In this document: in pieces, positions 10,140 through 19,793 of the stretch
Layout: every line of letters starts with the position of its first letter
Numbering within the stretch: the first letter of the stretch is position 1
Source of the DNA: Apoda limacodes
Taxonomy: Eukaryota > Arthropoda > Insecta > Lepidoptera > Limacodidae
Assembly: GCA_946406115.1 (NCBI GenBank)
Contig: OX291546.1
Span: 16,795,019-16,859,018 of the forward strand
DNA length: 64,000 bases
Direction of reading: 5' to 3'
Translations under genes and position numbers: made by a program
Notes under the pieces: generated by a model
The model's input: only the letters and a program-made list of their open reading frames with translations
Told to the model about the DNA's origin: nothing
Database searches by the model: none

Positions 10140-10396
10140 TAGAACCGAAATGGTCGCGTACAGTGCGGTTTCAGAGAAACTTCCTACCGCGAACGCTTGG
10201 GTTGTGGAATGAGCTCCCTGCCAAGGTTTTCTCTAAGAACTACATGAGGTTCTTCACGAAAGAAGTTATTAGATTTTTGAAGGGTCGACAACGCGCGAGT
10301 GATACTCCTGATGATGCTAGTGAACATAGGCTACGGTAACCGCTTCCTATCAGGCAGACCGTAAGTTTGCTAACCACCTTAGTGGTATAAAAAAAA
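10140..10396 (+). mobile_element. Non-LTR retrotransposon 3' tail, copy 2
   Basis: The copy starts agaaccgaaatggtcgcgta and ends accttagtggtataaaaaaa. It carries the last codons of the reverse-transcriptase protein (a WNELPAKVFSK-like segment) and the 3' untranslated region. Its orientation is opposite to the larger copy 350 bp to the left. Confidence 0.85.
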
Positions 10397-10399
10397 TAT

Positions 10400-10482
10400 A
10401 AAGCTACCTTAGTCCAGATACACCGCATTAAAAGCAATGTTTCTACGATAGGATCTCTCACTGTCACGCAGGACCAAAGTGT
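10400..10482. repeat. Small dispersed repeat, copy 1 (pair with 19.72 kb)
   Basis: The left edge is ttagtccagatacacc and the right part is cactgtcacgcaggaccaaa. In reverse this matches 19718-19793, which runs from tttagtcctgcgtgacaggg to gtgtatctggactaaag. The edges are partly inverted, so it may be a very short inverted-repeat element. Confidence 0.45.
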
Positions 10483-10976
10483 TAGTGAAAAGAGGTTTTT
10501 CCCCACGTTTTAAAGTGAGCGTGTATTCAGCCTATGGTTACCCCCTTCTTGGGAAGAAAAGCCGTGAAGATCACTCCCTGTTCACTACTTACTGTTGTGT
10601 AAAAACTGTAAAATTAAGATTGCAACCCATAGCCTATTTGTACGTCAAATTTTACTCATATCTGCATAAACATATATACATAAAACTTTCTCTTCTAACA
10701 ATGAATTTTATCATCCTTTATTTAGGAAAAGTATAGAATACAGTTTATGAATATCCAGTGATTATATTCTATTTGGTATATCCGTCTTTCTTAACTTGTA
10801 CACGTTTGCCAAGTAGCTACCTATTACAAGTACTGACGTCACACTACGAGTATGCGCATAGACTGAAAGATAAATCGTTTAATTCTAATATAAATAAACC
10901 TTCAAGTAAATAATTTCACCATTTCTCGAAGTAGTTTGCATTTGTAATGTTTTAACAACGAATCCAGACTATCCAT
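10483..10976. other. No gene recognised; one short shared block
   Basis: The block 10750-10795 is shared with 7194-7240. The rest is AT-rich and unassigned. An 85-codon frame at 10479-10736 has no recognised similarity. Confidence 0.35.
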
Positions 10977-11216
10977 GCTAATATTATAAATGCGAAAGTA
11001 AGTCTGTATATCTGTCTGTCTGTTACCTCTTCACGCTTTAACTGCATAACCGATTTAGATGAAATTTGGCGTGGATATTCTGAGTCCCGAGAAAGGACAT
11101 AGGCTACTTGAAAACGTCAAGCGTCAGTCGGTTTTTTTTCTATAATGAGGAGTTGCCGTTGAAATCCTACACCGATAACCGAATTCAAGGCGGGTGGAAC
11201 CGCGGGTAGAAGCTAG
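10977..11216 (+). mobile_element. Helitron-like family A, near full length
   Basis: This is one of the best family A copies. It opens gctaatattataaatgcgaa agtaagtctg, has a (TCTG)n stretch, then aaaggacataggctacttga. It ends with a hairpin-forming ggcgggtggaaccgcgggt and AGCTAG before T. The 3' hairpin followed by CTAG and insertion before T are the reasons for calling it Helitron-like. A SINE origin cannot be excluded, because no rolling-circle protein is encoded. Confidence 0.7.
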
Positions 11217-11645
11217 TAATATATATATATTAGGTACTAATGGTACTATACGTATGTGATAGAAGCGCCTATTGTACATTCACATAGTATTTTTCCTGAA
11301 TTTAATCATTTTTTTTACATTTGTCTGTCGTCCTACGTCCTTACTGTTAAGGCACCGGCCATTTGGGCCATATTCTATCACGCGGGCCCAATGTGGATTG
11401 TAGACTTTACAAACGATTTATTCAACACAAACAGGTTTCCTCATAAACTTATCTTCTACCGAACTAAGCCAGCAGTGTGAATGTAATTATGTATTTGAGA
11501 AATTTTAAAAAAGACTAATTTACCAATTGAACCAATACAAGGCGGTGCACAACCACATTATGCACATAGAAAGCATAAATAAAAAACCCATTTTATGTCT
11601 TAGTTGGAGAAAAAAAAAACTCGAGAAAAGTCTTTAAGTTACAGT
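11217..11645. other. AT-rich stretch with (AT)n tract, nothing recognised
   Basis: It starts with a short AT dinucleotide run directly after the Helitron-like end. No gene is supported. Confidence 0.4.
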
Positions 11646-11750
11646 GCAACAAACTTTTCTAACCCTATTGTAGTCATATTAAAATGGTGTGAACTTACAA
11701 CCACACTGGCGACCAAACACCCAAGGTTATAAGTCGGAAAACTTTGTTGC
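11646..11750. mobile_element. 105-bp inverted-repeat MITE (GCAACAAACTTTTC family)
   Basis: The left end is GCAACAAACTTTTC and the right end is GAAAACTTTGTTGC, its reverse complement with one mismatch. A relative with the same ends and length lies at 30637-30750. It has no coding capacity. Confidence 0.65.
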
Positions 11751-12044
11751 AAACCTTAATGTTTTCTCAAGCTTTTATTTGATATGGTACATTATAATAT
11801 TTGATTTGATAGAGATCGTATTTTCTACAAGTTTTTTTAGTTAAAAAAGCACTATAAAACGGTAATACATTCAAGTTCGAAACTTTATTAACTATTTACT
11901 TTACTTGTAAAACCAGCTAACTGCGAATCAACGGTGGCAAGAATTCAGGCTGCTATTATGCCCAGATAAGCATGGCAGTCCAACGAGGAAACGCTGCCTG
12001 CATTCTTGGCTCTATATGCCATGCGAACCAGGTTTATATGATTA

Positions 12045-12352
12045 CTAGATTTTGCCAGCGGCTCCGCCCGCCCTAAATTTGGTTATCAGCGTAGAACACC
12101 TTAATGAACTCCTTAATTATAATAATGAAGTTTGATATAGCTATACCTACAGTTCGTTTACTGTAACCAAGCAGTTATTCCCGTGGAAGCTTTTGATTTT
12201 TTTGGGATAAAAAGTAAGTAAAGCATATGTGTTATCCCCGGGGGTCAGCTACCTCCATACTAAATTTCATCAAGATTAGTCCAGTCGTTTGAATTTGAAG
12301 AAGTAACAAACATACAAATACACTCAAAAACTTTAGTCTTTATAATATTAGC
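12045..12352 (-). mobile_element. Helitron-like family A, near full length
   Basis: In reverse orientation it runs from CTAG plus attttgccagcggctccgcc to tttataatattagcg. The middle holds agttattcccgtggaagctt and aaatttcatcaagattagtc. Confidence 0.7.
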
Positions 12353-13366
12353 GTGGTTTTAAGGATGGTGACACATTAAAAGACATTTTTTTTTTGTTTA
12401 TATTGAGTATTCATAATTAATTTTTATTATTTATTTTAATTTAAAATATCTGTAACTACTATATATTTAGTTAAGTGTTTGAGATCATTGAAATATCCCG
12501 AAGTAAAGTATTATACATACTTACGTACGCACAGACAATACTTTTAGCTGGCTTTGATGATTAAGTGCAATTCTTTGTAAAGGGCCACCTGCTGGTCGAC
12601 CACTACTGTATATACGTCAATATCTTATTATACTTATCTATACATTATGCAAATGAACTGCATTATGCGGTCCCGCACCAACGCAAAGGCTTTGTTTAAT
12701 AGTTGTTTTCAGAATTGATTTGACGTAAAACAAGTGGACCATGATTACACATTCGAAAAAACTGATTCCCGTGGGAACTCTCTATATCAAGGTTACAACA
12801 GCAGCTTATGTCGTTTATTTTTTGGTACAAAACCAACACACTTCTTCATTTAGGTATAATATTATTTTAGTATATCTATTATGATTCAAACACGCAAGGC
12901 TTGTCTTTTGCCATAACATAGACAACATAAAAACGAAAGACATTTAAAAAACCATTGCATAAGATTTTATTTCATACCGAGAAAAAAAACACTTTTTTTG
13001 GCAAATATATTCAGTCAGTCATAACGTCCCGTTTACTTTTCAACTTCTTCTCTAAACATATTCCATGTAAAAAATCTATTTCATTAAAATGTAATTAATC
13101 GCATACGTAGGTCTATAGGTATAGAAGCAATAAGGAGAAGCAATTAAATATAAATCATGAATATATAAGGATAGAAACCCACGCACTACAAGCGTGATTG
13201 ACATGTCAAGCTTGATCGGACCGACTTGACAAGCGGTGACAAAAAAAAAATTTTTCACCGAACTATTTTAATTCGATTTAGGGTCCTATTACAAATGCCA
13301 AACAACGCCAAAAATTAATGACATGCGCCTTACCCAAATCTGCCTTTTTTTAAATCTATTTTACTT
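12353..13366. other. AT-rich stretch, no gene recognised
   Basis: It contains long A/T runs and no supported coding segment. Nothing structured was seen. Confidence 0.45.
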
Positions 13367-13560
13367 TTTTAGGGTTCCGTACCACAAAAGAAAAAAAGGA
13401 ACCCTTGTTGTCCGTCTAAATGTCAGGACCCTTTCCTCAGAAACGCGTGAATATGTTGAAATTTATATCAAATACTAAAGGTCTACAGTCCCTGTAAAGT
13501 CGCAGCGAAAAATAAAATTGAGCGTTGAGAGTTACTCTGCTGTTCAGTTTCCATATATCA
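13367..13560 (+). repeat. Repeat family H, 5' portion
   Basis: The copy opens tttttagggttccgtaccac and continues aaaaggaacccttgttgtcc. This is a relative of families B and C that begins in the same way and then diverges. Confidence 0.45.
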
Positions 13561-13640
13561 TATATAAAAACCACATGATTCCTTGCACTTACACTACGAA
13601 AGAAATAATGTACTTGTATAAATGCGTATTCTATGCAAGC

Positions 13641-13815
13641 GGTCACAGAACGGTCACAGAAAGGCGTTGAAATCTACCGGTTACAAAACGGTCACAGAAA
13701 GGCGTTGAAATCTACCGGTCACAGAACTGTCACAGAGGGGCGTTGACATCACCCGGTCACAGAACTGTCACAGAGGGGCGTTGAAATCTATACCGGTCAC
13801 AAATCTGTCAAAGAG
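13641..13815 (+). repeat. 38-bp minisatellite, about 4.5 units
   Basis: Successive units begin at 13641, 13679, 13717, 13755 and 13795 with ggtcacagaacggtcacaga or a near variant, and continue with ggcgttgaaatctacc. Each unit itself contains a doubled GGTCACAGA-like word. The last unit is partial and more diverged. Confidence 0.9.
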
Positions 13816-13851
13816 ACTTAAACCTACGGTCTAATTTATAAATCCAATTTC

Positions 13852-14387
13852 CTACTAATCCTATTAATATGAAAATGTGAAAGTTTGGATGTTTTCTACT
13901 CAATCACACTCTAACCACTAGACGGATCGGGATGAAACTTGGCACACATATAGGTTAGGAACTGCCTCCTTATTCAAGTTAGTAAAAACCATCTGGTTCC
14001 GAAATGACTCTGAAATGCATTGTCCATTTACTTAACGTTTGAATGAAAAAATTTATAGAATAACGATGAATTCAGCAATGTAGGTCGTTATCATCAACCT
14101 ATTTTACATATTTTTTTATCAAAACGTAAGTATACGGACAATGCATGTCATCTCGGAATCAGATGGTATTAAATAACTTGAATAAGGGGGCTGGAATAGG
14201 ACATAGGCTACTTTTTATCCCAAAAAAGTTCCCACGGGAATAACAAAGCTATAACCGAGCTTAAACGAACTATAGCTGCAGCTATAGCTTGCTATAGTAA
14301 AATTTATTAGTATAATTAAGGAGTTTACGTAGAAATTCTACGCCGATAACCGACTTTAGGGCGGGTGGAGCCGCTGGCAACAGCTAG
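13852..14387 (+). mobile_element. Helitron-like family A interrupted by a small palindromic element
   Basis: The 5' part (actaatcctattaatatgaa through ataggttaggaactg) and the 3' part (ctggaataggacataggcta through cagCTAG) are the two halves of one family A copy. They are separated by the insertion at 13965-14190. The 3' end has the usual GC-rich hairpin (gggcgggtggagccgctgg). Confidence 0.72.
13965..14190. mobile_element. 226-bp palindromic MITE nested in a Helitron-like copy
   Basis: The ends are CCTCCTTATTCAAGTTA and the reverse complement of CCCCCTTATTCAAGTTA. The inverted homology continues inward through ccatctggttccgaaatgac on the left and gtcatctcggaatcagatgg on the right. The host element would read ggaactggaatagg when uninterrupted, so CTG appears to be duplicated on both sides of the insertion. 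Confidence 0.75.
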
Positions 14388-16422
14388 TCTGCAACAGTTT
14401 GGCAAATGTAGCTAAAAAAAATAATTGTTCAAGTATTTTCTAAGTACAGGTTGACATTGATAATAATATTTATGCACATTTACCTACCAGCTGGTCCCTG
14501 TCAAGGTGATGTATCTCGGACACATCAATGTTAAAGTGATCTCGATATGTCAGATCTTCATCTTATATGGCGCTTGATGTGTGGCAAAATTTCCATTGAT
14601 ATAGACATGCAAATAATATTTTTTTGTCTCGAATATGTGGGCTAACTAATTGATTTATTAATAATGACTGGTATAAAAAACACGTTAGTAAAACCATGCT
14701 GAATAACTAGTCTTGTAGATTGTACTATATAAATAGAATGTGAAAGTTGAATCATAAGGATGAAAAGCAGTACAATAAATAATATAACAGAAGCAAATAT
14801 TAGAATATAAAAATGGAAAATAAATGTCTACTAAAACTCATGAAAAGGTTGTTTAAAAGCTACTTCGTAAAAGTTATGGCTGGATAAGAAAAGCGAAGGA
14901 CCAAGTGTGATGGCGTTTTTTGAGAACGATCCGTGTTCAACTGATGGATGGCTGATGGATTGAAAAAAAAACCGTCCTAAAAATGTCAATTTTATAAATC
15001 TAATAAGTTAAGTCAAATTCTTAAATAAAACCCAAGCCAGGTTTTTATTCACAAGATATTATTTAGTTTCACCTGTCACGTTTTTGTAATCAAATCTTGT
15101 ACCTAAGTAAAATTTTACCCATTTCCCGATGTTCGACAAGTTGAAATTTTACATACACACGTTAATTGGATGACAATGCAATATAATGGTGTCATTGAGC
15201 TGGTCTGATGGTGGAGCCGAAATGTGGTCATAGATCCTCTGTAACGAAACGACGCTGCCCCATCTAGTTCGGGCTTGTGTGATTTGTCTTGACAAGTAGT
15301 CTGGTCTTAAACGATAATCAGGGTCTGATGAAAGCTTGTCTCTTAAAAAATTTTTAACGTATATTTTTGTTTATTATATAGATAGAATTGGTAAAAAACC
15401 GCTTTGTTATCGGAAACGGTTGCGAAAATATTGGAAGTGCAATATTTGTTTCTTTCTGATTAACGCTAACTTGACAGTCACGAAAAACAACCAAGTACGT
15501 GACATCAGCAAAAAGGTCTTCGAAATTAAACATTATTTTTATACAAATGCATTAGTTTTTGTCAGTCTACAAAAAAAAACAAATTGTATTAAGCCTTTAC
15601 AAAAAATAATTTATTTTTATCCTATCTTTGTAAAACATTTATATTTATAACGTAAATGAAAACCACAATGTCATCTGCTAACATACAAATTAAATTATCT
15701 TATTGTGATATTACAATAAAAATAGAATTCAAAGAATTCCCTCATTACTTTAGCTCATGTGTTTTTCTGATTATGAATAAGTTTGCGAAATGTGGGTTTT
15801 TTAGAAAAAAAATTTTATATCCTTAAAACATTAATGCCTCATATCGCATTGAATATGTATCTTTATTATATGTTTTTTAATAAAATGATTACTGAAAATA
15901 CATAACATAACATAACACCTGTTTTCTAAAGAGTAGGCCGACACCAAAGACTCCCGCTTGCTAGGATCCGGCACACTTCTTTGACTTCATGTTACACCCA
16001 TCAATGCCTACACATGTTAGCAGGTTTAGAGTACTCTTGACCTACCTTTTCGGATTAAATTTGATCGAGCAACGTTTGCCGTGGTCTATCGACTTTTATT
16101 TTCGCCTCATAAATTTCTTTTATACATCTTCTTTCATTCTTCATCCTAACATCTTACATCTTCTTTCACATAACCCCTTAACGCTCCCGTATCACCCTAT
16201 TTCTTATTGTGTTATTTAAAGTACACGTCATGCCTACTCCTCAATGCTTTCATTTCTAAAGCATTAATTCCAAGTTCATGCTTCATTTGCCATAACCAAC
16301 GTTAACTTCCATAAATTATTAAAATTAACGATTAATTCATAACTCATTATCATAATTTACTTAACGAAAACAGCTGCCGACTAACAGTTTGGCAGCTGTA
16401 TGTATTACTGAAAATTTTAGTA
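14388..16422. other. Long AT-rich stretch without a recognised gene
   Basis: Reading frames such as 15336-15650 (104 codons, plus) are lysine-, phenylalanine- and isoleucine-rich, as expected of random AT-rich DNA, and are not recognised. No repeat boundary was resolved. Confidence 0.45.
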
Positions 16423-16806
16423 TTAAATAAATAAAAAAATCAACACGGTCATGAACAGATAAACAAAAACGCAAATAATAATTGGAATTCTCAAAACGAT
16501 ATCTATTAATAATACATATAGTAGTACCTTACTAAAATATCTCAGTAAATATAGCATAGTGAAAGCGTGCTTGGTACTGTACAATTTATATTGATAACCG
16601 GTATATGTGTACATTTCCGAGCCAACATGACATACTAACACCGCGCGTGCGTCATGCATTTGCTGCGTTCCATCGGTCAAAAGTAAATATAGTATAAGTT
16701 TAGTCAGATCGGTCAAGATTAACAATTCTTGTTTAATATAACGGATCGGAAATGCAGTTATGATAAAGTAACGTTTGTTGTGACTACAATATAAGTAATG
16801 GTACAC
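16423..16806 (-). other. 127-codon hydrophobic reading frame, unassigned
   Basis: This is one of the longest open frames outside the retrotransposon. The predicted product is rich in Leu, Ile, Tyr and Phe, with a strongly hydrophobic C-terminal third (about residues 85-127). I recognise no family, splice signals or start context that would make it convincing. A chance frame in AT-rich DNA is the simplest reading; a membrane-protein exon is the alternative. Confidence 0.15.
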
Positions 16807-17033
16807 ACGGCCGCATTTCAGCCAAACATTTTTAATTTGAAAACTACTGTAAATTACTATTGGCAGATTTAATTAATATCAAGCTAACAAAATTCAACAG
16901 AATAATGTTTAATGGTGGATAACGTGATATTATTAACACTTCAATCGGTTCAGAACCCCAATGGTATGCTTTACTGACGTAGTTTTGAGTTAATAGGAAA
17001 GTTTTATAGTTGAGCCGTTACTCTGATTTTTAT

Positions 17034-17435
17034 TTATAACACACATCTACTAAGAACTTATAAAGTCCTAGTATATAAATCTTACAAATACATAAACCTT
17101 TAAATAATTAAGAAATAGATGATAAATATAAATTACATACATATAAATGATCCTTCCTCGTTTGAGGCTAAAGGTTGGTTGATCTTTGAAGAAAACATAT
17201 TGCAAAGGATATCTATGGCTATATCGTCAATATCAATAAATATTATAAGATGCAGTTAAAAGTTTCGGGTCAAAAGAATAACCTCGAGCCAGGTCTTGAA
17301 CCTTAAAGGTTGGTCTTTACAAAAACATGTCTCCAATCATTAAGGGTTCTCAAACGAGGAAATATTATTTCTATGTATTTGTAAGTTTAATGTACTAAAA
17401 CTTCATAAGTTCCTAATAGTTGTGTGTTTATGATG
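17034..17435. mobile_element. Foldback-type element with long imperfect inverted ends
   Basis: The left part contains acacacatctactaagaact, cttacaaatacataaa and cctcgtttgagg. The right part contains their reverse complements in mirrored order (ctcaaacgagg, tatgtatttgtaag, aagttcctaatagttgtgtg). The outer ends thus form inverted repeats of roughly 100 bases around a core that carries a tRNA-like segment. Confidence 0.6.
17225..17325 (-). repeat. tRNA-derived segment inside the foldback element
   Basis: In reverse this reads aaggttcaagacctggctcg agg, followed by a tail that matches the copy at 17480-17630 (gatgcagt, atcaata). The B box is one base away from GGTTCRANNCC. It is the inverted partner of the next copy. 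Confidence 0.5.
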
Positions 17436-17479
17436 TTCGTAACGAGCGTATTTATGGTCAAAGGATGAAATACTTGGCC

Positions 17480-17630
17480 AGCAAGAATGGTACCTCGATA
17501 ACTCAGTGATAAAGGACAAAGACGGAAACGTAGGGTCTCAGGTTCAAGTCCAGGCTCGAGGTTAATCTTATGACTGCATCTTTGCTATTATATTTATATT
17601 GATGATACTTATCAATAAGTAACTGATTGT
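17480..17630 (+). repeat. tRNA-derived SINE-like segment
   Basis: The sequence ctcgataactcagtgataaa gg is an A-box-like start, and ggttcaagtcc about 45 bases later is a perfect pol III B box. It is followed by aggctcgaggtt and then gatgcat-like sequence and an AT-rich tail. The spacing of the two boxes fits a tRNA ancestor. No full cloverleaf was found, so it is not called a tRNA gene. Confidence 0.55.
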
Positions 17631-18017
17631 TGACCTCCTTATTTATATGATCCCATTAATGAATTTTCAGTCACTTATTTTTTAATTTCTTGACTGCTGA
17701 CTTTTTGTAACCGTAACATATGAAGTCCTATTCCTTTAGTATGCATATGGTTTATTTTGGTTTGTTTGTGCTGATGTTCCAAAATTTTAATTTACTACTA
17801 ATTGAGGCCCGGTTTCACCTACTGTAGCTCTATCTATATTATTTAGTTCTATTATTATTAGTATTATTTATTTATTTATCTCCTCTGTCGTGTCTTCAGC
17901 TGTCCTTGTGCCTAAGCAGGTCAAGTAAAGGACTAACATACAGGATATCCTAACATATATTTGTAAAAGTGTGTTTGTTTTTTTAAAGCTTACCGTCGCT
18001 ACAGAGCAACCATTTGC

Positions 18018-18262
18018 ATTTAACAGAGATTGTCACAGGGACGGAGGAGGACATAGGCTACTTTTTATTTCAAAAATATAAAACATCCTACGAGAATAAA
18101 ACAACTGTAACCGAATTCCATGTGAACGATCTATATAGCTACAGCTATAACTTGCTGTAGTGAACATTCATACTATAGTCATTGTACTATAATCACGGAC
18201 TTGCCGCAAAAATCCCACTTCGATAACAGAATTTAATGCGGGCGAAGCCGTGGAGATGTCTA
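18018..18262 (+). mobile_element. Helitron-like family A, diverged
   Basis: It runs from aggaggacataggctacttt through gctacagctataacttgctg to ttaatgcgggcgaagccgtg. The terminal CTAG is not preserved. Confidence 0.6.
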
Positions 18263-18715
18263 TTTTTGTATAGACATTCCTATCAATCATAAGGCTGCAT
18301 TGTCCAAATTCTTCTACTATTAGTTCAGGAACAAGTATTTCGTTACTAACTGAGCAAAGCAAGGGCAGGTAGCTAGTTCAAATGCATTTTCACAGCCCTC
18401 AACCTTCGTCGATGCAACTGCAGCGACAACTTGGCATTAACATGTTAATTCAATATGGTAATTTAATCTTATCATGACTCATATTCGGAGACTGTTTGTG
18501 TTAAGAAAATATTGTTTTTACAATTACAATTTTAAACGCATCATATTTTAAGTGTTCTCTATAGGGAATTTTTTTTAAGTTTAATTTACATAATTCTGCA
18601 GGGATTTTATTGTAAAAACGGTTACATTGTCTTTTTAATTTTATTTATCTATTTTCTTCAGTTTTGTGTGGATCTATTTCGAGTACAAACAAGACACACA
18701 CACAATATTTATCAA

Positions 18716-18905
18716 ATCAGAAGTAAATCAGGCTTTCGAAATATCGATTACGCTTAAAGGCACAACTCACTTTTGAATTCAAAACTAATACAGGGTTTCG
18801 ATATATCGAGTACGCTTATAATAATATATGAACAATTCAGTTTTGCATTCAAGAGTAAATAAGGCTAATATTTAGTACGTTATAGGCACAATTTAGTTTT
18901 TATTA
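18716..18905 (+). repeat. Degenerate tandem repeat, unit about 65 bp, three units
   Basis: Three successive blocks share aagtaaatcaggctttcgaa / ctaatacagggtttcgatat / gagtaaataaggctaata, each followed by acgctta or acgtta and a caattcagttttg-like end. Divergence between units is high. Confidence 0.55.
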
Positions 18906-19717
18906 TCTAACCACTGGTAACCCATTGTTGAGGAATAAAAACGTGAATTTATACTTACATGTTTGAAAGCTGTATTTTAGGGGATAGTCGCAACATTATT
19001 TAAGGCACCGTTCATTTTCTCAGCAAATAGTGACTGATATATTCGCATATTTTTTTATTACTAATATCTCAAAAAAGAAGTCTAAAAAGAAATCTACTTT
19101 GACATGTATTTCTAAATCATAAAAAACGCTATTGATTAAGACCATAGGTAAAAGTAATCATTTATCCTATTGATTTGAAGCCCTTATTTCATAAAGAAAT
19201 AACAGAACCCTCATTTTTAAACCGCATTATAATTCTTGACTTATGTTTTAATTTTACGATTGGTATGTTTTCAAAATAAACCCATAGTGCGCTCTTGTTC
19301 GCGCAAGATCTGCAAGCGTGGCGAAGAAACGAAGATGCTTATGTTCTCAATACTTTTTACATGAAGTTACATATAAATTAAATGTGTTGCTACAAACTAT
19401 GTTCACTGTGTTCACCATTTTGAATTTGTCTGAAAACTGGTTAATGTTAATTGGGTTAACTGGTTTTGGGAACTGGTATATGTTACTCCACACTAGTCGA
19501 CTCTTTAGGCTATATTCAACATAATAATAAGGTAATTTGGTTTCCGGCATTTTGGCGCTAAGATTAGCATCAAATTCAAATTCATAGTGAATTTTTTTTA
19601 TCCAAATTAGGTTTTTACAAACACTTTTAAATCGTCAAATTTATGAAATACTATTTTTGGTTTTTATCCCGGTGTGTGTGGCATCATAATTAGTGGAACA
19701 GCCTGTTTTCATCTATC
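18906..19717. other. AT-rich stretch, no gene recognised
   Basis: Frames at 19318-19524 (plus) and 19347-19550 (minus) overlap each other on opposite strands and are not recognised. Confidence 0.4.
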
Positions 19718-19793
19718 ACTTTAGTCCTGCGTGACAGGGTAAGTCTATCACCCCAACACTGCTTGTAGTAATTTAGTGTATCTGGACTAAAGT
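19718..19793. repeat. Small dispersed repeat, copy 2 (pair with 10.40 kb)
   Basis: It is bounded by ctttagtcctgc and tctggactaaag, which are imperfect inverted repeats. The reverse complement matches 10400-10482. Confidence 0.5.

Noticed and set aside
13641..13815. CRISPR-like array
   Set aside because: Repeats are directly adjacent without unique spacers, and the context is an insect genome; it is a minisatellite.
15336..15650. 104-codon plus-strand frame
   Set aside because: Composition is that of random AT-rich DNA (Lys, Phe, Ile, Tyr); no domain is visible.
16423..16806. Possible chemoreceptor-like or other membrane protein exon
   Set aside because: Only hydrophobic AT-driven residues are seen, with no family motif and no splice signal; kept only as an unassigned frame.
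17480..17560. Functional tRNA gene
   Set aside because: Pol III boxes are present but no complete cloverleaf with acceptor stem could be paired; a tRNA-derived repeat fits better.
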